From Streptomyces sp. NRRL F-5123 (GTDB taxonomy: Bacteria; Actinomycetota; Actinomycetes; Streptomycetales; Streptomycetaceae), in assembly GCF_000721495.1 (NCBI RefSeq), contig NZ_JOHY01000017.1, forward strand, positions 43,841 to 107,840: a stretch of 64,000 nucleotides of DNA, written 5' to 3'. Positions 15,680 to 24,094 of the stretch are shown here, piece by piece. The position numbers and the translations under genes were made by a program. Position 1 is the first letter of the stretch. Every line of letters starts with the position of its first letter. The notes below the pieces were generated by a model. That model was not told the origin of the DNA. It made no database searches and was given only the letters and a program-made list of their open reading frames with translations.

Positions 15680-16534
15680 ATGCCGCTCAGAAGCACCGCA
15701 ACCGCCCGTCAGGAGCGCCTCGGTGCGGAGCTACGGAAGATGCGCGAGGCAGCCGGAATCACCGCCCGCGACACCGCCCGTCTGCTCGGCACCGACCCGG
15801 CCAAGGTCAGCCACATCGAGGCCGGGCGGCTCGGCGTCAGCGAGGAGCGGCTGCGGCGCCTCGCGTCGTTCTACCAGTGCGGTGACGAGGCCCTCATCGA
15901 CGCGCTGGTGGTGATGGCCAACGGCATCGGCCGCAAGGGCTGGTGGGAGGCCTACCGGGGGATCGTGCCGGCCCCGATCCTGGACATCGCCGAGCTGGAG
16001 TTCCACGGCACCTCGATGCGCGCCGTCCAGATCACCCACATCCCCGGGGTGTTCCAGACCGAGGACTACACCCGCACGATGTTCAGCAACACGGTCCTGC
16101 CGCTGCCGCAGGCCGAGCTGGAGGCCCGTATCGCCCACCGGCTGGAACGCAGCGGCGTCCTCTACCGGGATTCGGCGGCGCCGTACGAGGCGGTGATCCA
16201 CGAAGCGGCGCTGCGGATGGGCTACGGCGGCCCCAAGATCGCCCGGGCGCAGCTCGACCACCTGGTGGAGCTGAGCCACCTGCCGCGGATAAGCGTCCGG
16301 GTCGTACCCTTCGCCACCCACGCGTACTTCAGCTCCGGCCACGTCCACCTGTACGTGTGCGGCGCCGTGCCCGCCCTCGACACGGTGCAGATGGACTCCT
16401 CGCCCGGCCCGATCTTCCTGCACGCCGCGCCGCACCTGGCCAACTACCGCGTCATTCACCAGCGTCTCGCCGCAGCCGCGCTCGACGAGTCCCAGTCGCG
16501 GGACTTCATCCACGCCGTCGCCCGAGACCTCTGA
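15680..16534 (+). CDS. XRE-family regulator with DUF5753 sensor domain
   Basis: The 284-residue protein has a helix-turn-helix of the Cro/XRE type at about residues 18-60 (MREAAGITARDTARLLGTDP, KVSHIEAGRLGVSE). A DUF5753 domain fills the rest (about 85-280), with typical IPGVFQTEDYTR and HEAALRMGYGG segments. ATG 15680 follows AGAAGGGAC. Genes of this type are paired with small DUF397 proteins throughout Streptomyces, as here with the gene at 16551, and act as pleiotropic developmental or antibiotic regulators in several species. A candidate operator is the inverted repeat at 15574-15589. Confidence 0.9.
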   Translation: MPLRSTATARQERLGAELRKMREAAGITARDTARLLGTDPAKVSHIEAGRLGVSEERLRRLASFYQCGDEALIDALVVMANGIGRKGWWEAYRGIVPAPILDIAELEFHGTSMRAVQITHIPGVFQTEDYTRTMFSNTVLPLPQAELEARIAHRLERSGVLYRDSAAPYEAVIHEAALRMGYGGPKIARAQLDHLVELSHLPRISVRVVPFATHAYFSSGHVHLYVCGAVPALDTVQMDSSPGPIFLHAAPHLANYRVIHQRLAAAALDESQSRDFIHAVARDL

Positions 16535-16550
16535 CATCCGAAGGCAGCCG

Positions 16551-16745
16551 ATGACCGCGCATACCACGACCTGGCAGAAATCCACGTACTCGAACGATTC
16601 GGGCGATTGTGTGGAGGTCGCCGCCACGGCGGGTGGCACGGTGCTGATACGGGAGAGTGACGATCCGGGCGTCGTGCTGTCCACGACGCCCGGCGCGCTG
16701 GCCCGCTTCCTCCAGGCGATCAAACGGGGCTCGGCCGCCGGCTGA
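16551..16745 (+). CDS. DUF397 protein (64 aa), partner of the XRE regulator
   Basis: The 64-residue protein shows the DUF397 pattern: WQKSTYSNDSGDCVEVA near the N-terminus, then VLIRESDDPGVVL and a C-terminal LARFLQAIKRG. Proteins of this family work with the adjacent DUF5753-type regulators, probably as small modulators, though the mechanism is not established. It begins 16 bp after the XRE stop, so the two are likely cotranscribed. A perfect hairpin follows directly after its stop. Confidence 0.9.
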   Translation: MTAHTTTWQKSTYSNDSGDCVEVAATAGGTVLIRESDDPGVVLSTTPGALARFLQAIKRGSAAG

Positions 16746-16747
16746 CA

Positions 16748-16772
16748 CTCCGGCGCCCGCCCGGCGCCGGAG
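16748..16772. terminator. Hairpin ending the XRE/DUF397 transcript
   Basis: Perfect 10-bp arms CTCCGGCGCC / GGCGCCGGAG surround a 5-base loop, starting 3 bases after the DUF397 stop codon. Confidence 0.7.
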
Positions 16773-16840
16773 CCCGCCACGGCCGGCCGAAGGCCGCACG
16801 TTAGGGTGAGGGATCCCCCGTCCCGGAAAGGCCCGCTCCC

Positions 16841-18103
16841 ATGTCCCTGCGCCGCCGCGCCGCCCTGCTGGTGACCGCCGCCTCGACGCTCACGGCCCTG
16901 GCCGCGCCCGCCGCGCTCGCGGACACCACGCCGCCCGCCGCGCCGAGCACCCCGCCCGTCACACGCGCGGACCTCTACGGCGCGGGCGACCCGACGTACG
17001 ACGGGGTGTGGCGGCAGGGCTACGCGGAGATAGCCGTGTCCATGGGCGGCTACTTCGTCAACGGCCGGGCTTCCTCCTGGCTGCTCGCCCAGCAGTGCGC
17101 GGACGGCGGCTGGCCCTCCTACCGCGCGGACACGGCCAAGCCCTGCGACCCGAAGACCGAGGACACCAACGCCACCGGCATGGCCCTCCAGGCGCTCCAG
17201 CTGACCGGCGCCGGGAGTCCCGCGGTCAAACGCGCGCGTGACTGGCTGGCCAAGGTGCAGAACGCCGACGGCGGTTGGTCGTACAACCCCGGCGGCCCCT
17301 CCGACCCCGACTCCACCGCAGTCGTCATCGCCGGAATCGGCGCGGACGCCGCCCGCAAGCCCAACGCCAAGGGCAAGTCGCCCTACGACGCGCTGCGCGG
17401 CTTCCAGTTCGGCTGCTCGGCCGCGCCCGCCGACCGCGGCGCCTTCGGCTACCCCGGCACGGACGGCAAGCTCGTCCCGAACGCGAAGGCCACCGCCGAC
17501 GCCCTGCGCGGCCTGGCCGACGCACGCCTCGCCGGCCGGCAGGTCACCGAGACCGCCACGACCACGCCCACCGCCCCCGACTGCGCCGCGGACCCCGACG
17601 CCTACGCCTCACTCGACCCGGTGGGCACGGCGGCGGCGGCCGGCACCTGGCTGGCCGCCCAGGTCGCCAAGGGCGGCGGCCACCTCACCGCCGTCACCCC
17701 CGGTGCGACGGCGCCGGTCCCGGACTACGGCACCACCGCCGACGCCGTCGTGGGCCTCGCCAACGCCGGCCACGTGACGGAGGCCCAGCGGACCTACACG
17801 TGGCTTGCCGCCAACTCCGCTGCCTGGGCCAAGGGAAACCCCGCCGCCCTCGCGCAGCTGGTCCTCGCCGCGAACGCCGCGCAGTCCCCCCGCGCCTCCG
17901 GCGCCGACGACCCGCTCCCCCAGCTCATCGCCCTCGGCCCGGCCGCCACCAAGCGCGCGACCGGCGCCGAACTGCGCTCCGACGACAAGAAGGACGACGG
18001 CCTGTCGTCCAGCGCCACGACCTGGATCATCGTCGGCGTCGTCTTCGTCGCGAGCGCCGGTTTCGGCCTCCTCCTCAGCGGCCGCAAGCGACGCCGTCCA
18101 TGA
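16841..18103 (+). CDS. Secreted, membrane-anchored alpha-alpha-toroid protein of an ECF transporter operon
   Basis: The 420-residue protein has a signal peptide (RRRAALLVTAASTLTALAAP, cleavage near ALADTT), a helical toroid with repeats such as LLAQQCADGGWPSYRAD and KVQNADGGWSYNPGGP, a charged linker (about 375-390) and a C-terminal TM helix followed by GRKRRRP. It would therefore sit on the outer face of the membrane. The toroid fold is shared with prenyltransferases, squalene cyclases and animal cobalamin carriers. Its place at the head of an ECF-type operon suggests substrate capture. The next gene overlaps by 4 bases (ATGA). TTAGGGT just upstream may be a -10 region. Confidence 0.8.
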   Translation: MSLRRRAALLVTAASTLTALAAPAALADTTPPAAPSTPPVTRADLYGAGDPTYDGVWRQGYAEIAVSMGGYFVNGRASSWLLAQQCADGGWPSYRADTAKPCDPKTEDTNATGMALQALQLTGAGSPAVKRARDWLAKVQNADGGWSYNPGGPSDPDSTAVVIAGIGADAARKPNAKGKSPYDALRGFQFGCSAAPADRGAFGYPGTDGKLVPNAKATADALRGLADARLAGRQVTETATTTPTAPDCAADPDAYASLDPVGTAAAAGTWLAAQVAKGGGHLTAVTPGATAPVPDYGTTADAVVGLANAGHVTEAQRTYTWLAANSAAWAKGNPAALAQLVLAANAAQSPRASGADDPLPQLIALGPAATKRATGAELRSDDKKDDGLSSSATTWIIVGVVFVASAGFGLLLSGRKRRRP

Positions 18104-18885
18104 CCCCCGACCACCCCGCAGGGGCTACACCCGACCGGTCCGCCACCCCGGCGGAGGGGGAACGCCGCCGGTCCCCCGCCCCCGCGGGACCGCCCCGTCC
18201 CGCCTCCCCCGCGGAGGCCGTACGCCGCCGCGCCGCCCTCCCGGCACGGACCGCGCGCCGCCGCTTCGCCGTCCTCCCCGCCGCCGCGGCGACCGCGGCG
18301 CTGCTGCTGCTCGGCCTCGCCGCGCCCGCGCACGCCGCCGGCTACCGCTACTGGTCCTACTGGCTGCGCTCGGGCGCGACGTGGACGTACGCGCAGACCG
18401 GCCCGGCCATGCACATACCCGCCGACGGCAGCGTGGAGGGCTGGCGCTTCGCGGTGAGCAAGGACGCCGCCGCCAAGGCCGTCCAGCCGCGCGGCACCGC
18501 GGACTTCGCGACCATCTGCGCGGACACGCCCGCGGTCGCGGGCCGCAAGCGCGTCGCCCTCGTCATCGACCCGGGCACCGGTGCGGACGCCCCCGACCGC
18601 GGCACGCCCCCGCCCCCCGCCCGCACCGCCTGCGCGCAGGTCCCCACCGCGGCCTCCTCCGCCGACGCCCTCGCCGCCGTGGCCAAGCCGCTGCGCTACA
18701 ACTCCGCCGGCGTCCTGTGCGCCATCACCGGCTACCCCGCCGCGGGCTGCGGCGACGAGGTCACCTCCACCTCCGCGTCCCCCACCTCCAGCCACTCCGG
18801 CCCCTCCCTCGGCCTCCTCGCGGGCGCCGCCGCCGTCGCCGCCCTGGCCCTGGCAGCCACCTGGCAGTTCCGCCGCCGCCGATGA
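18100..18885 (+). CDS. SCO2322-family secreted, membrane-anchored protein
   Basis: The 261-residue protein has a long basic N-terminus, a signal segment (FAVLPAAAATAALLLLGLAA, cleavage after AHA) and an extracellular domain starting GYRYWSYWLRSG. A Thr/Ser-rich stretch precedes a C-terminal TM helix ending in RRRR. Four Cys residues lie in the extracellular part. The layout matches proteins annotated SCO2322 family, found with this type of transporter. No function has been shown to my knowledge. It overlaps both neighbours by 4 bases (ATGA), so it belongs to the same operon and may form a surface complex with the toroid protein. Confidence 0.75.
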   Translation: MTPDHPAGATPDRSATPAEGERRRSPAPAGPPRPASPAEAVRRRAALPARTARRRFAVLPAAAATAALLLLGLAAPAHAAGYRYWSYWLRSGATWTYAQTGPAMHIPADGSVEGWRFAVSKDAAAKAVQPRGTADFATICADTPAVAGRKRVALVIDPGTGADAPDRGTPPPPARTACAQVPTAASSADALAAVAKPLRYNSAGVLCAITGYPAAGCGDEVTSTSASPTSSHSGPSLGLLAGAAAVAALALAATWQFRRRR

Positions 18886-20330
18886 CCGCGTCGCCCCACC
18901 CGGAGGACCGCACCCCGCAGGGGCGCGAGCCCGACACCGACCGCCGCGCGGAGCCGGCAGCACCCACACCCGGGACGCCTGGGGGCACCTCCCGGGCGAG
19001 GCTCCGGGGGAGAACCGCGCGCCCGGCCGAAGGCACGGGGAAGATCCCGTCCCGACGGGACGAGGCACCCCCCGGGGAATCCGCCCCCGGCGGGAAGGTC
19101 CCGCCCCACCGGGCCGCCCCCACCCGGCGGGGGGAGTCCGCGGCCCCCGGCAGCGCAGGGCCGCCACCCCGGACCCCCGCCCCCGGCGGAAGGAACAGGA
19201 CGCCTCAGGGCCCCGCCCCCGGCGGAACCCCCACCCGGCGGGAAACCCTTCATGCCGGGGCCTGGTGGATCTGGGCCCTCGGCCTGGCCACCGCGGCGAG
19301 CCGCACGACGAACGTGCTGCTCCTCGCCCTGGTCACGGCGGTGACCGCCTACGTGGTCGCCGCCGCCCGCACCGACAACGCCCCCTGGTCCCGCTCCTAC
19401 GGGACCTTCCTCCGCCTCGGCCTGCTCGTCCTCGCGATCCGCGTCGTCTTCGCGGTCGTGCTCGGCTCGCCGATCCCCGGCACGCACACCCTCGTCACAC
19501 TCCCCGAGGTCCCGCTGCCGGGCTGGGCGCAGGGTGTGCGGCTGGGCGGGCGGGTCACCGCCGAGGCGGTGGTCTTCGCGCTGCGCGACGGCCTGAAGCT
19601 CGCGACGCTGCTGGTCTGCCTCGGCGCCGCGAACTCCCTCGCGAACCCCGCCCGGCTGCTGAAGTCGCTGCCGGGCGCGCTGTACGAGGCGGGCGTCGCC
19701 GTGGTCGTGGCGATGACCTTCGCCCCGCACCTGGTCGCCGACGTGGCGCGGCTGCGCGCCGCACGCCGGCTGCGCGGCCGGGACGACCGCGGGGTGCGGG
19801 CACTGCTCCAGGTGGGCCTGCCGGTGCTGGAGGGCGCGCTGGAGCGGTCCGTCGCGCTGGCCGCCGCGATGGACGCGCGCGGCTACGGGCGTACGGCCGA
19901 CGTACCGCCCGCCGTACGCCGGGCCACCGCCGCGCTGACCGTCGGCGGCCTGCTCGGGGTGTGCGCGGGGACGTACGGGCTGCTCGCGGCAAGCGGCAGC
20001 GGTGCGGACTACGGGCTGCCGGTGCTGCTGCTGGGCCTCGCGGCGGCCCTGGCGGGACTGCGGCTGGGCGGGCGCCGCTCGCCGCGCACGCGCTACCGCC
20101 CCGACCCGTGGGGCACCCGCGCATGGCTGGTGGCGGGCTCGGGCGCGGCGGTCGCGGCCGCGATGATCGCCGCGGCGACCTACGCGCCCGACGCGCTGGA
20201 CCCGCCCGCGGTGCCGCTGACCGCGCCGACGCTGCCGCTGTGGCCCGCGGCGTGCGTCCTGCTCGGCCTGGTCCCGGCCGTGGTGGCGGCCCCGAGGAGC
20301 GCGAGGCGCCCGGAAGGAGAGACGCGGTGA
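18882..20330 (+). CDS. ECF transporter T component (CbiQ/EcfT-like) with disordered N-terminal extension
   Basis: The 482-residue protein has a T-component core of several TM helices starting near WWIWALGLATAASRTTN (about residue 127). The cytoplasmic coupling segments DVARLRAARRLRGR and MDARGYGRT correspond to the Ala-Arg-Gly motifs that contact the ATPase. The first ~125 residues are Pro/Gly/Arg-rich and include a copy of the dispersed palindromic repeat (18978-19012) plus short imperfect repeats; they are unlikely to fold. ATG 18882 overlaps the upstream stop by 4 bases. An internal start near the first TM helix cannot be excluded. Confidence 0.82.
   Translation: MTASPHPEDRTPQGREPDTDRRAEPAAPTPGTPGGTSRARLRGRTARPAEGTGKIPSRRDEAPPGESAPGGKVPPHRAAPTRRGESAAPGSAGPPPRTPAPGGRNRTPQGPAPGGTPTRRETLHAGAWWIWALGLATAASRTTNVLLLALVTAVTAYVVAAARTDNAPWSRSYGTFLRLGLLVLAIRVVFAVVLGSPIPGTHTLVTLPEVPLPGWAQGVRLGGRVTAEAVVFALRDGLKLATLLVCLGAANSLANPARLLKSLPGALYEAGVAVVVAMTFAPHLVADVARLRAARRLRGRDDRGVRALLQVGLPVLEGALERSVALAAAMDARGYGRTADVPPAVRRATAALTVGGLLGVCAGTYGLLAASGSGADYGLPVLLLGLAAALAGLRLGGRRSPRTRYRPDPWGTRAWLVAGSGAAVAAAMIAAATYAPDALDPPAVPLTAPTLPLWPAACVLLGLVPAVVAAPRSARRPEGETR
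18978..19012. repeat. Dispersed palindromic repeat inside the T-component gene
   Basis: GGGGGCACCTCCCGGGCGAG followed by GCTCCGGGGGAG is the reverse orientation of the repeat at 1651 and 4121. It is translated as part of the non-conserved N-terminal extension. Confidence 0.65.
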
Positions 20331-22093
20331 TCCGCTTCGAGCAGGTGTCCTTCCGTTACGCGGAGGGCGCGGAACCCGCCCTGAGCGGGGTCGACTTCGA
20401 GGTACCCGAGGGCGAGATGTGCCTGGTCGTCGGGCCGTCCGGGGTCGGCAAGTCGACGCTGCTGGGCGCGGTGAGCGGCCTGGTGCCGCATTTCACCGGC
20501 GGGCACCTGGGCGGGCGGGTGAGCGTCGCCGGGCGCGACACCCGTACGCACCGGCCGCGCGATCTCGCGGACGTCGTCGGCACGGTGGGGCAGGACCCGC
20601 TGTCGCATTTCGTGACGGACACCGTCGAGGACGAACTCGCCTACGGCATGGAGTCGTTGGGGGTGCCGCCGGAGACGATGCGGCGGCGCGTCGAGGAGAC
20701 CCTCGACCTGCTGGGCCTGGCCGAGCTGCGCGACCGCCCCATCGCGACACTGTCCGGCGGGCAGCAGCAGCGGGTGGCGATCGGCTCGGTGCTGACCGTG
20801 CACCCGAAGGTGCTGGTGCTGGACGAGCCGACGTCCGCGCTGGACCCGGGCGCGGCGGAGGAGGTGCTCGGGGTGCTGCAGCGGCTCGTGCACGACCTCG
20901 GCACGACGGTGCTGCTGGCGGAGCACCGCCTGGAGCGCGTCGTCCAGTACGCGGACCAGGTGGTGCTGCTCCCCGCGCCGGGCGCCCCGCCCGAGGTGGG
21001 CGACCCCGCCGCGATGATGGCCGTCTCCCCCGTCCACCCCCCGGTCGTCGCCCTCGGCCGCCTCGCGGGCTGGTCCCCCCTCCCCCTCTCCGTCCGCGAC
21101 GCCCGCCGCGCGGCGGCCCCCCTGCGCGCCCGCCTGGAGGGCCTGGCCCCGCGGAGCGAGCCGGCACGGGGGGCGTCGGGCAGTACACCCGCAGTGCCGG
21201 AAGGGCCGGGCAGCACACCCGCGACGCCCGCCACGCCGGGTGCGGGTCGTACCGCCGACGCCCCGGGGGCCGTACGCGTCCGGGGGCTGCTGCGGCGCAC
21301 GGACGGCGCGGGTCGCAGCGGCCTCGGCGGGGACGTGCTCGTACGGGCCGAGGCGCTGGCCGTACGCCGTGGGCGGGTCGAGGCACTGCGGGGGGTGGAC
21401 CTCACCGTACGGGCCGGGGAGACGGTCGCCCTCATGGGCCGCAACGGCGCCGGGAAGTCCACGCTCCTGTCCACCCTCGTCGGCCTGCACGCCCCGTCCG
21501 GGGGTTCGGTGACCGTCGGCGGCGCCGTACCCCACCGGACGCGCCCCGCGCAGCTGCTGCACCGCGTCGGGCTCGTCCCGCAGGAGCCACGCGACCTGCT
21601 GTACGCGGACACCGTCGCCGCCGAGTGCGCCGCCGCTGACCGGGACGCCGCCGCGCCGCCCGGCAGTTGCCGCGCGCTCGTCGCGGACCTGCTGCCCGGC
21701 GTACCGGACGACGTCCACCCGCGCGACCTCTCCGAGGGCCAGCGGCTCTCCCTCGCGCTCGCCGTCGTCCTCACCGCGAACCCGCCGGTGCTGCTCCTCG
21801 ACGAGCCGACCCGCGGGCTGGACTACGCGGCGAAGGCCCGCCTGGTGACCCACCTGCGCGCGCTCGCCGCCGCGGGCCACGCGATCGTGCTCGCCACGCA
21901 CGACGTGGAACTCGCCGCAGACCTCGCCGACCGCGTCGTGATCCTCGCCGACGGCGAACCGGTCGCCGACGGCCCCACCCCCGACGTCGTCCTGTCCTCC
22001 CCGGCCTTCGCCCCCCAGACGGCGAAGATCCTCGCCCCCTCCCCCTGGCTGACGGTCGCCCAGGTCGCCCGAGCGCTGGAGGCGACGCCATGA
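20327..22093 (+). CDS. ECF transporter ATPase, two ABC domains fused (EcfA-A')
   Basis: The 588-residue protein carries two ATPase domains. Domain 1 (about 1-240) has GPSGVGKSTLLG, signature LSGGQQQRVAIG and Walker B VLVLDEPTSALDP. Domain 2 (about 340-588) has MGRNGAGKSTLLS, signature LSEGQRLSLALA and Walker B VLLLDEPTRGLD. The linker has imperfect TPA repeats. This is the energising subunit pair of an energy-coupling-factor importer, combined in one chain. GTG 20327 overlaps the upstream stop by 4 bases (GTGA), with GGAAGGAGA as ribosome site. Confidence 0.9.
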   Translation: MIRFEQVSFRYAEGAEPALSGVDFEVPEGEMCLVVGPSGVGKSTLLGAVSGLVPHFTGGHLGGRVSVAGRDTRTHRPRDLADVVGTVGQDPLSHFVTDTVEDELAYGMESLGVPPETMRRRVEETLDLLGLAELRDRPIATLSGGQQQRVAIGSVLTVHPKVLVLDEPTSALDPGAAEEVLGVLQRLVHDLGTTVLLAEHRLERVVQYADQVVLLPAPGAPPEVGDPAAMMAVSPVHPPVVALGRLAGWSPLPLSVRDARRAAAPLRARLEGLAPRSEPARGASGSTPAVPEGPGSTPATPATPGAGRTADAPGAVRVRGLLRRTDGAGRSGLGGDVLVRAEALAVRRGRVEALRGVDLTVRAGETVALMGRNGAGKSTLLSTLVGLHAPSGGSVTVGGAVPHRTRPAQLLHRVGLVPQEPRDLLYADTVAAECAAADRDAAAPPGSCRALVADLLPGVPDDVHPRDLSEGQRLSLALAVVLTANPPVLLLDEPTRGLDYAAKARLVTHLRALAAAGHAIVLATHDVELAADLADRVVILADGEPVADGPTPDVVLSSPAFAPQTAKILAPSPWLTVAQVARALEATP

Positions 22094-22905
22094 GCCGCCG
22101 TACCGACCCCGTACGACTCGGGCCGCGTGCGGTCGTCGTCCTCGGGCTCGTCTCGCTCGTCGGCGTCGCCGCCTTCTGCTGGCCGCTGCTCGCCGCGCAC
22201 GGTTCGGCCGTGGCCGCGCACAGCGCCGACGCGCCCTGGCTCTTCGCGGCGCTGCTGCCGCTGCTCGTCGCCGTCGTCATCGCCACGATCGGCGACAACG
22301 GCATGGACCCCAAGGCCGTCGCGATGCTCGGCATGCTCGCCGCCGCCGGTGCGGCGCTGCGGCCCCTGGGCGCGGGCACGGCGGGCATCGAGCCGATGTT
22401 CTTCCTGATGGTGCTCTCCGGCCGGGTCCTGGGTCCCGGCTTCGGCTTCACCCTCGGCTCCCTCACGATGTTCGCGTCCGCGCTGCTCACCGGGGGCGTC
22501 GGACCCTGGCTGCCGTTCCAGATGCTCGCGATGGGCTGGGTGACGACGGGGGCGGGGCTGCTGCCCTGGCCATCCCTGCGCGGGCGCCGCGAACTCGCAC
22601 TGCTCGCGGGGTACGGGGCGGTGGCCGCGGTGGCGTACGGCACGGTGATGAACCTCCAGGGCTGGCCCTACATCGGCGGCCTCGCCTCGGACATCAGCTA
22701 CTCCCCGCACATATCGCTTGCCGCGAACCTGGCGAGGTTCACCACCTACTGCCTCACCACTTCCCTGGGCTGGGACCTCCCGCGGGCCGCCCTCACGGCC
22801 GTCCTCTCCTTCACCCTCGGCCCGCCCGTCCTCGCCGCCCTCCGCCGCGCAACGCGCCGCGCGGTCTTCTCCCCCGAACTCACCTTCACGCCTCCGGCGC
22901 GGTAG
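22090..22905 (+). CDS. ECF transporter S component (substrate-binding membrane subunit)
   Basis: The 271-residue membrane protein has about six to seven hydrophobic segments, with GGVGPWLPFQMLAMGWVTTG and MNLQGWPYIGG typical of ECF S components related to the cobalamin/queuosine-type group. Substrate specificity cannot be read from sequence by eye. It is the last gene of a five-gene operon with 4-base overlaps throughout, and the S, T and A subunits together make a complete importer. No cobalamin, TPP or FMN riboswitch is visible before the first gene. Confidence 0.82.
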   Translation: MSRRTDPVRLGPRAVVVLGLVSLVGVAAFCWPLLAAHGSAVAAHSADAPWLFAALLPLLVAVVIATIGDNGMDPKAVAMLGMLAAAGAALRPLGAGTAGIEPMFFLMVLSGRVLGPGFGFTLGSLTMFASALLTGGVGPWLPFQMLAMGWVTTGAGLLPWPSLRGRRELALLAGYGAVAAVAYGTVMNLQGWPYIGGLASDISYSPHISLAANLARFTTYCLTTSLGWDLPRAALTAVLSFTLGPPVLAALRRATRRAVFSPELTFTPPAR

Positions 22906-22916
22906 GGGCCTCCCGC

Positions 22917-23418
22917 GCCTGCGGCGCGGGGTGTTTTCCCACCCCTACCACCCGTGCAGACAGGACGTCGGCTGACGGCCACCTGTGGGGGTGACCCGCC
23001 ATCGGGGCGAACCGCAGTCCCCGAAACAGCCCCCACCGGCAGGCAACCGCCGACGAAACCCACGAGGAGGGGGACGACTACCCCACCCACCCCACCGGAC
23101 GGAACGCGACCAACGCAACGCAGGAGGAGGGGGGACGATCACCCCACCCACCCCCACCCCCCACGGGCGGGCGGCCGCCGACACGACGGGGGAGGGGGAC
23201 GATGCGCCACCCACCCCCGCCCCCACCGGCGGGCAGCCGCCGACGAGACGTCGGGAGGGGGGCGATCCGGGGGTGCCCCCGCAGGAATGCGCTTCCCAGC
23301 CCCTCAGCCACTACGGAAGAGGGCGAACGCGCATTCCGAGGAGGTACCCCCGGAGTGGCACCCGACCCCACCCACCGAAGCAGAAGCGCGATGCCCCGCC
23401 GGGCAACAACAGGGGCGC
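22917..23418. repeat. Composite repeat, left copy, with four ~62-bp tandem units and a 87-nt hairpin
   Basis: This gene-free stretch is the inverted partner of 28343-28690. It begins with GGGGTGTTTTCCCACCCCTA, contains four tandem units of about 62 bp (starts near 23039, 23101, 23164, 23227) built on GGGAGGGGGACGAT and CCACCCACCCCC, and ends with a hairpin at 23267-23353. The hairpin pairs CCGGGGGT with ACCCCCGG and GGAATGCGC with GCGCATTCC. The remaining bases to 23548 show nothing recognisable. Confidence 0.75.
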
Positions 23419-23548
23419 GAGGCTGCATCCGATGTGCGGCCGACGCCGCGCGGGCGCGACCAGCCCCCACCCACCGCAAGGTCCCGGCACGGACGGCCGC
23501 CCGGCAGGGCGAGGGCACCCGCCGGGCCGAGCGGCCGAACGCCAAGGC

Positions 23549-24094
23549 TCACGGCGTGGGCAGCGCCAGAAGGTGAGAGGTCAAGGCGCGATACCGGCGC
23601 AAAGCCAAGCGCAGCGCTTCCGTGTCGGTGCCGCCCTGCGCGACCGCGGCCCGCGCACCGGCCACCGCGCGCTCGGCGCGGTCGAGGGCCTCGGCGAGAA
23701 CCTCCTCCGCCTCCCCCACCGCACCCTGCGGCTCGTCGACGAAGGCGAGCACCGCCTTCTCCATCCGCTCCTCCAGCTCGCCCCCCGCACCGCGCGTACT
23801 GCCCGCACCACCCGTACCGCCCGGCAGGGCAGGCAGCGCCCGCGCGGCACGCGGCCCGCCGGAAGAGGGAGCGGAAGAGGTTGAGGGAGCGGAATCAGCT
23901 CCCTCCGGCGTCTCCCGTACCTCCGGCGTCTTCCGCACCTCCGCCGCCTCCGGCGTCTCCGCCGCCTTCCGCACCTCCGGTGTCTCCCGTACCTCCGGTG
24001 TCTTCCGCGTCTCCGACGCCTCCCGCACCTCCGGCGTCTTCCGCGCCTCCGCCGCTACCCGCGCCTCCGGCGCCACCCGCTTCGTGTCACTCAC
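23549..24094 (-). CDS. Cytoplasmic coiled-coil protein with four 12-residue repeats
   Basis: The 181-residue protein has residues 18-65 made of four tandem 12-mers of the type RKTPEVREASET / RKTPEVRETPEV, rich in alternating acidic and basic side chains. A Ser/Pro spacer follows, then a helical C-terminal region (about 95-181) with a coiled-coil-like pattern (LEERMEKAVLAFVDEPQGAV, LAEALDRAERAV). No family is recognised. GTG 24094 overlaps the stop of the membrane-anchored protein gene at 24091 by 4 bases, so the two probably work together. Confidence 0.65.
   Translation of the reverse strand: MSDTKRVAPEARVAAEARKTPEVREASETRKTPEVRETPEVRKAAETPEAAEVRKTPEVRETPEGADSAPSTSSAPSSGGPRAARALPALPGGTGGAGSTRGAGGELEERMEKAVLAFVDEPQGAVGEAEEVLAEALDRAERAVAGARAAVAQGGTDTEALRLALRRYRALTSHLLALPTP
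23900..24043. repeat. Four tandem 36-bp coding repeats
   Basis: The repeats encode residues 18-65 of the coiled-coil protein, four units of 12 residues with core TPEVRE. The third unit is the most diverged. Confidence 0.75.

Noticed and set aside
16746..16840. Cobalamin riboswitch before the ECF operon
   Set aside because: Only 95 bp separate the DUF397 stop and the toroid start, most of it a terminator hairpin; no B12-box-like sequence is visible.
23039..23290. CRISPR-like array in the left composite repeat
   Set aside because: The ~62-bp units are direct tandem copies without unique spacers, and no cas genes are nearby.
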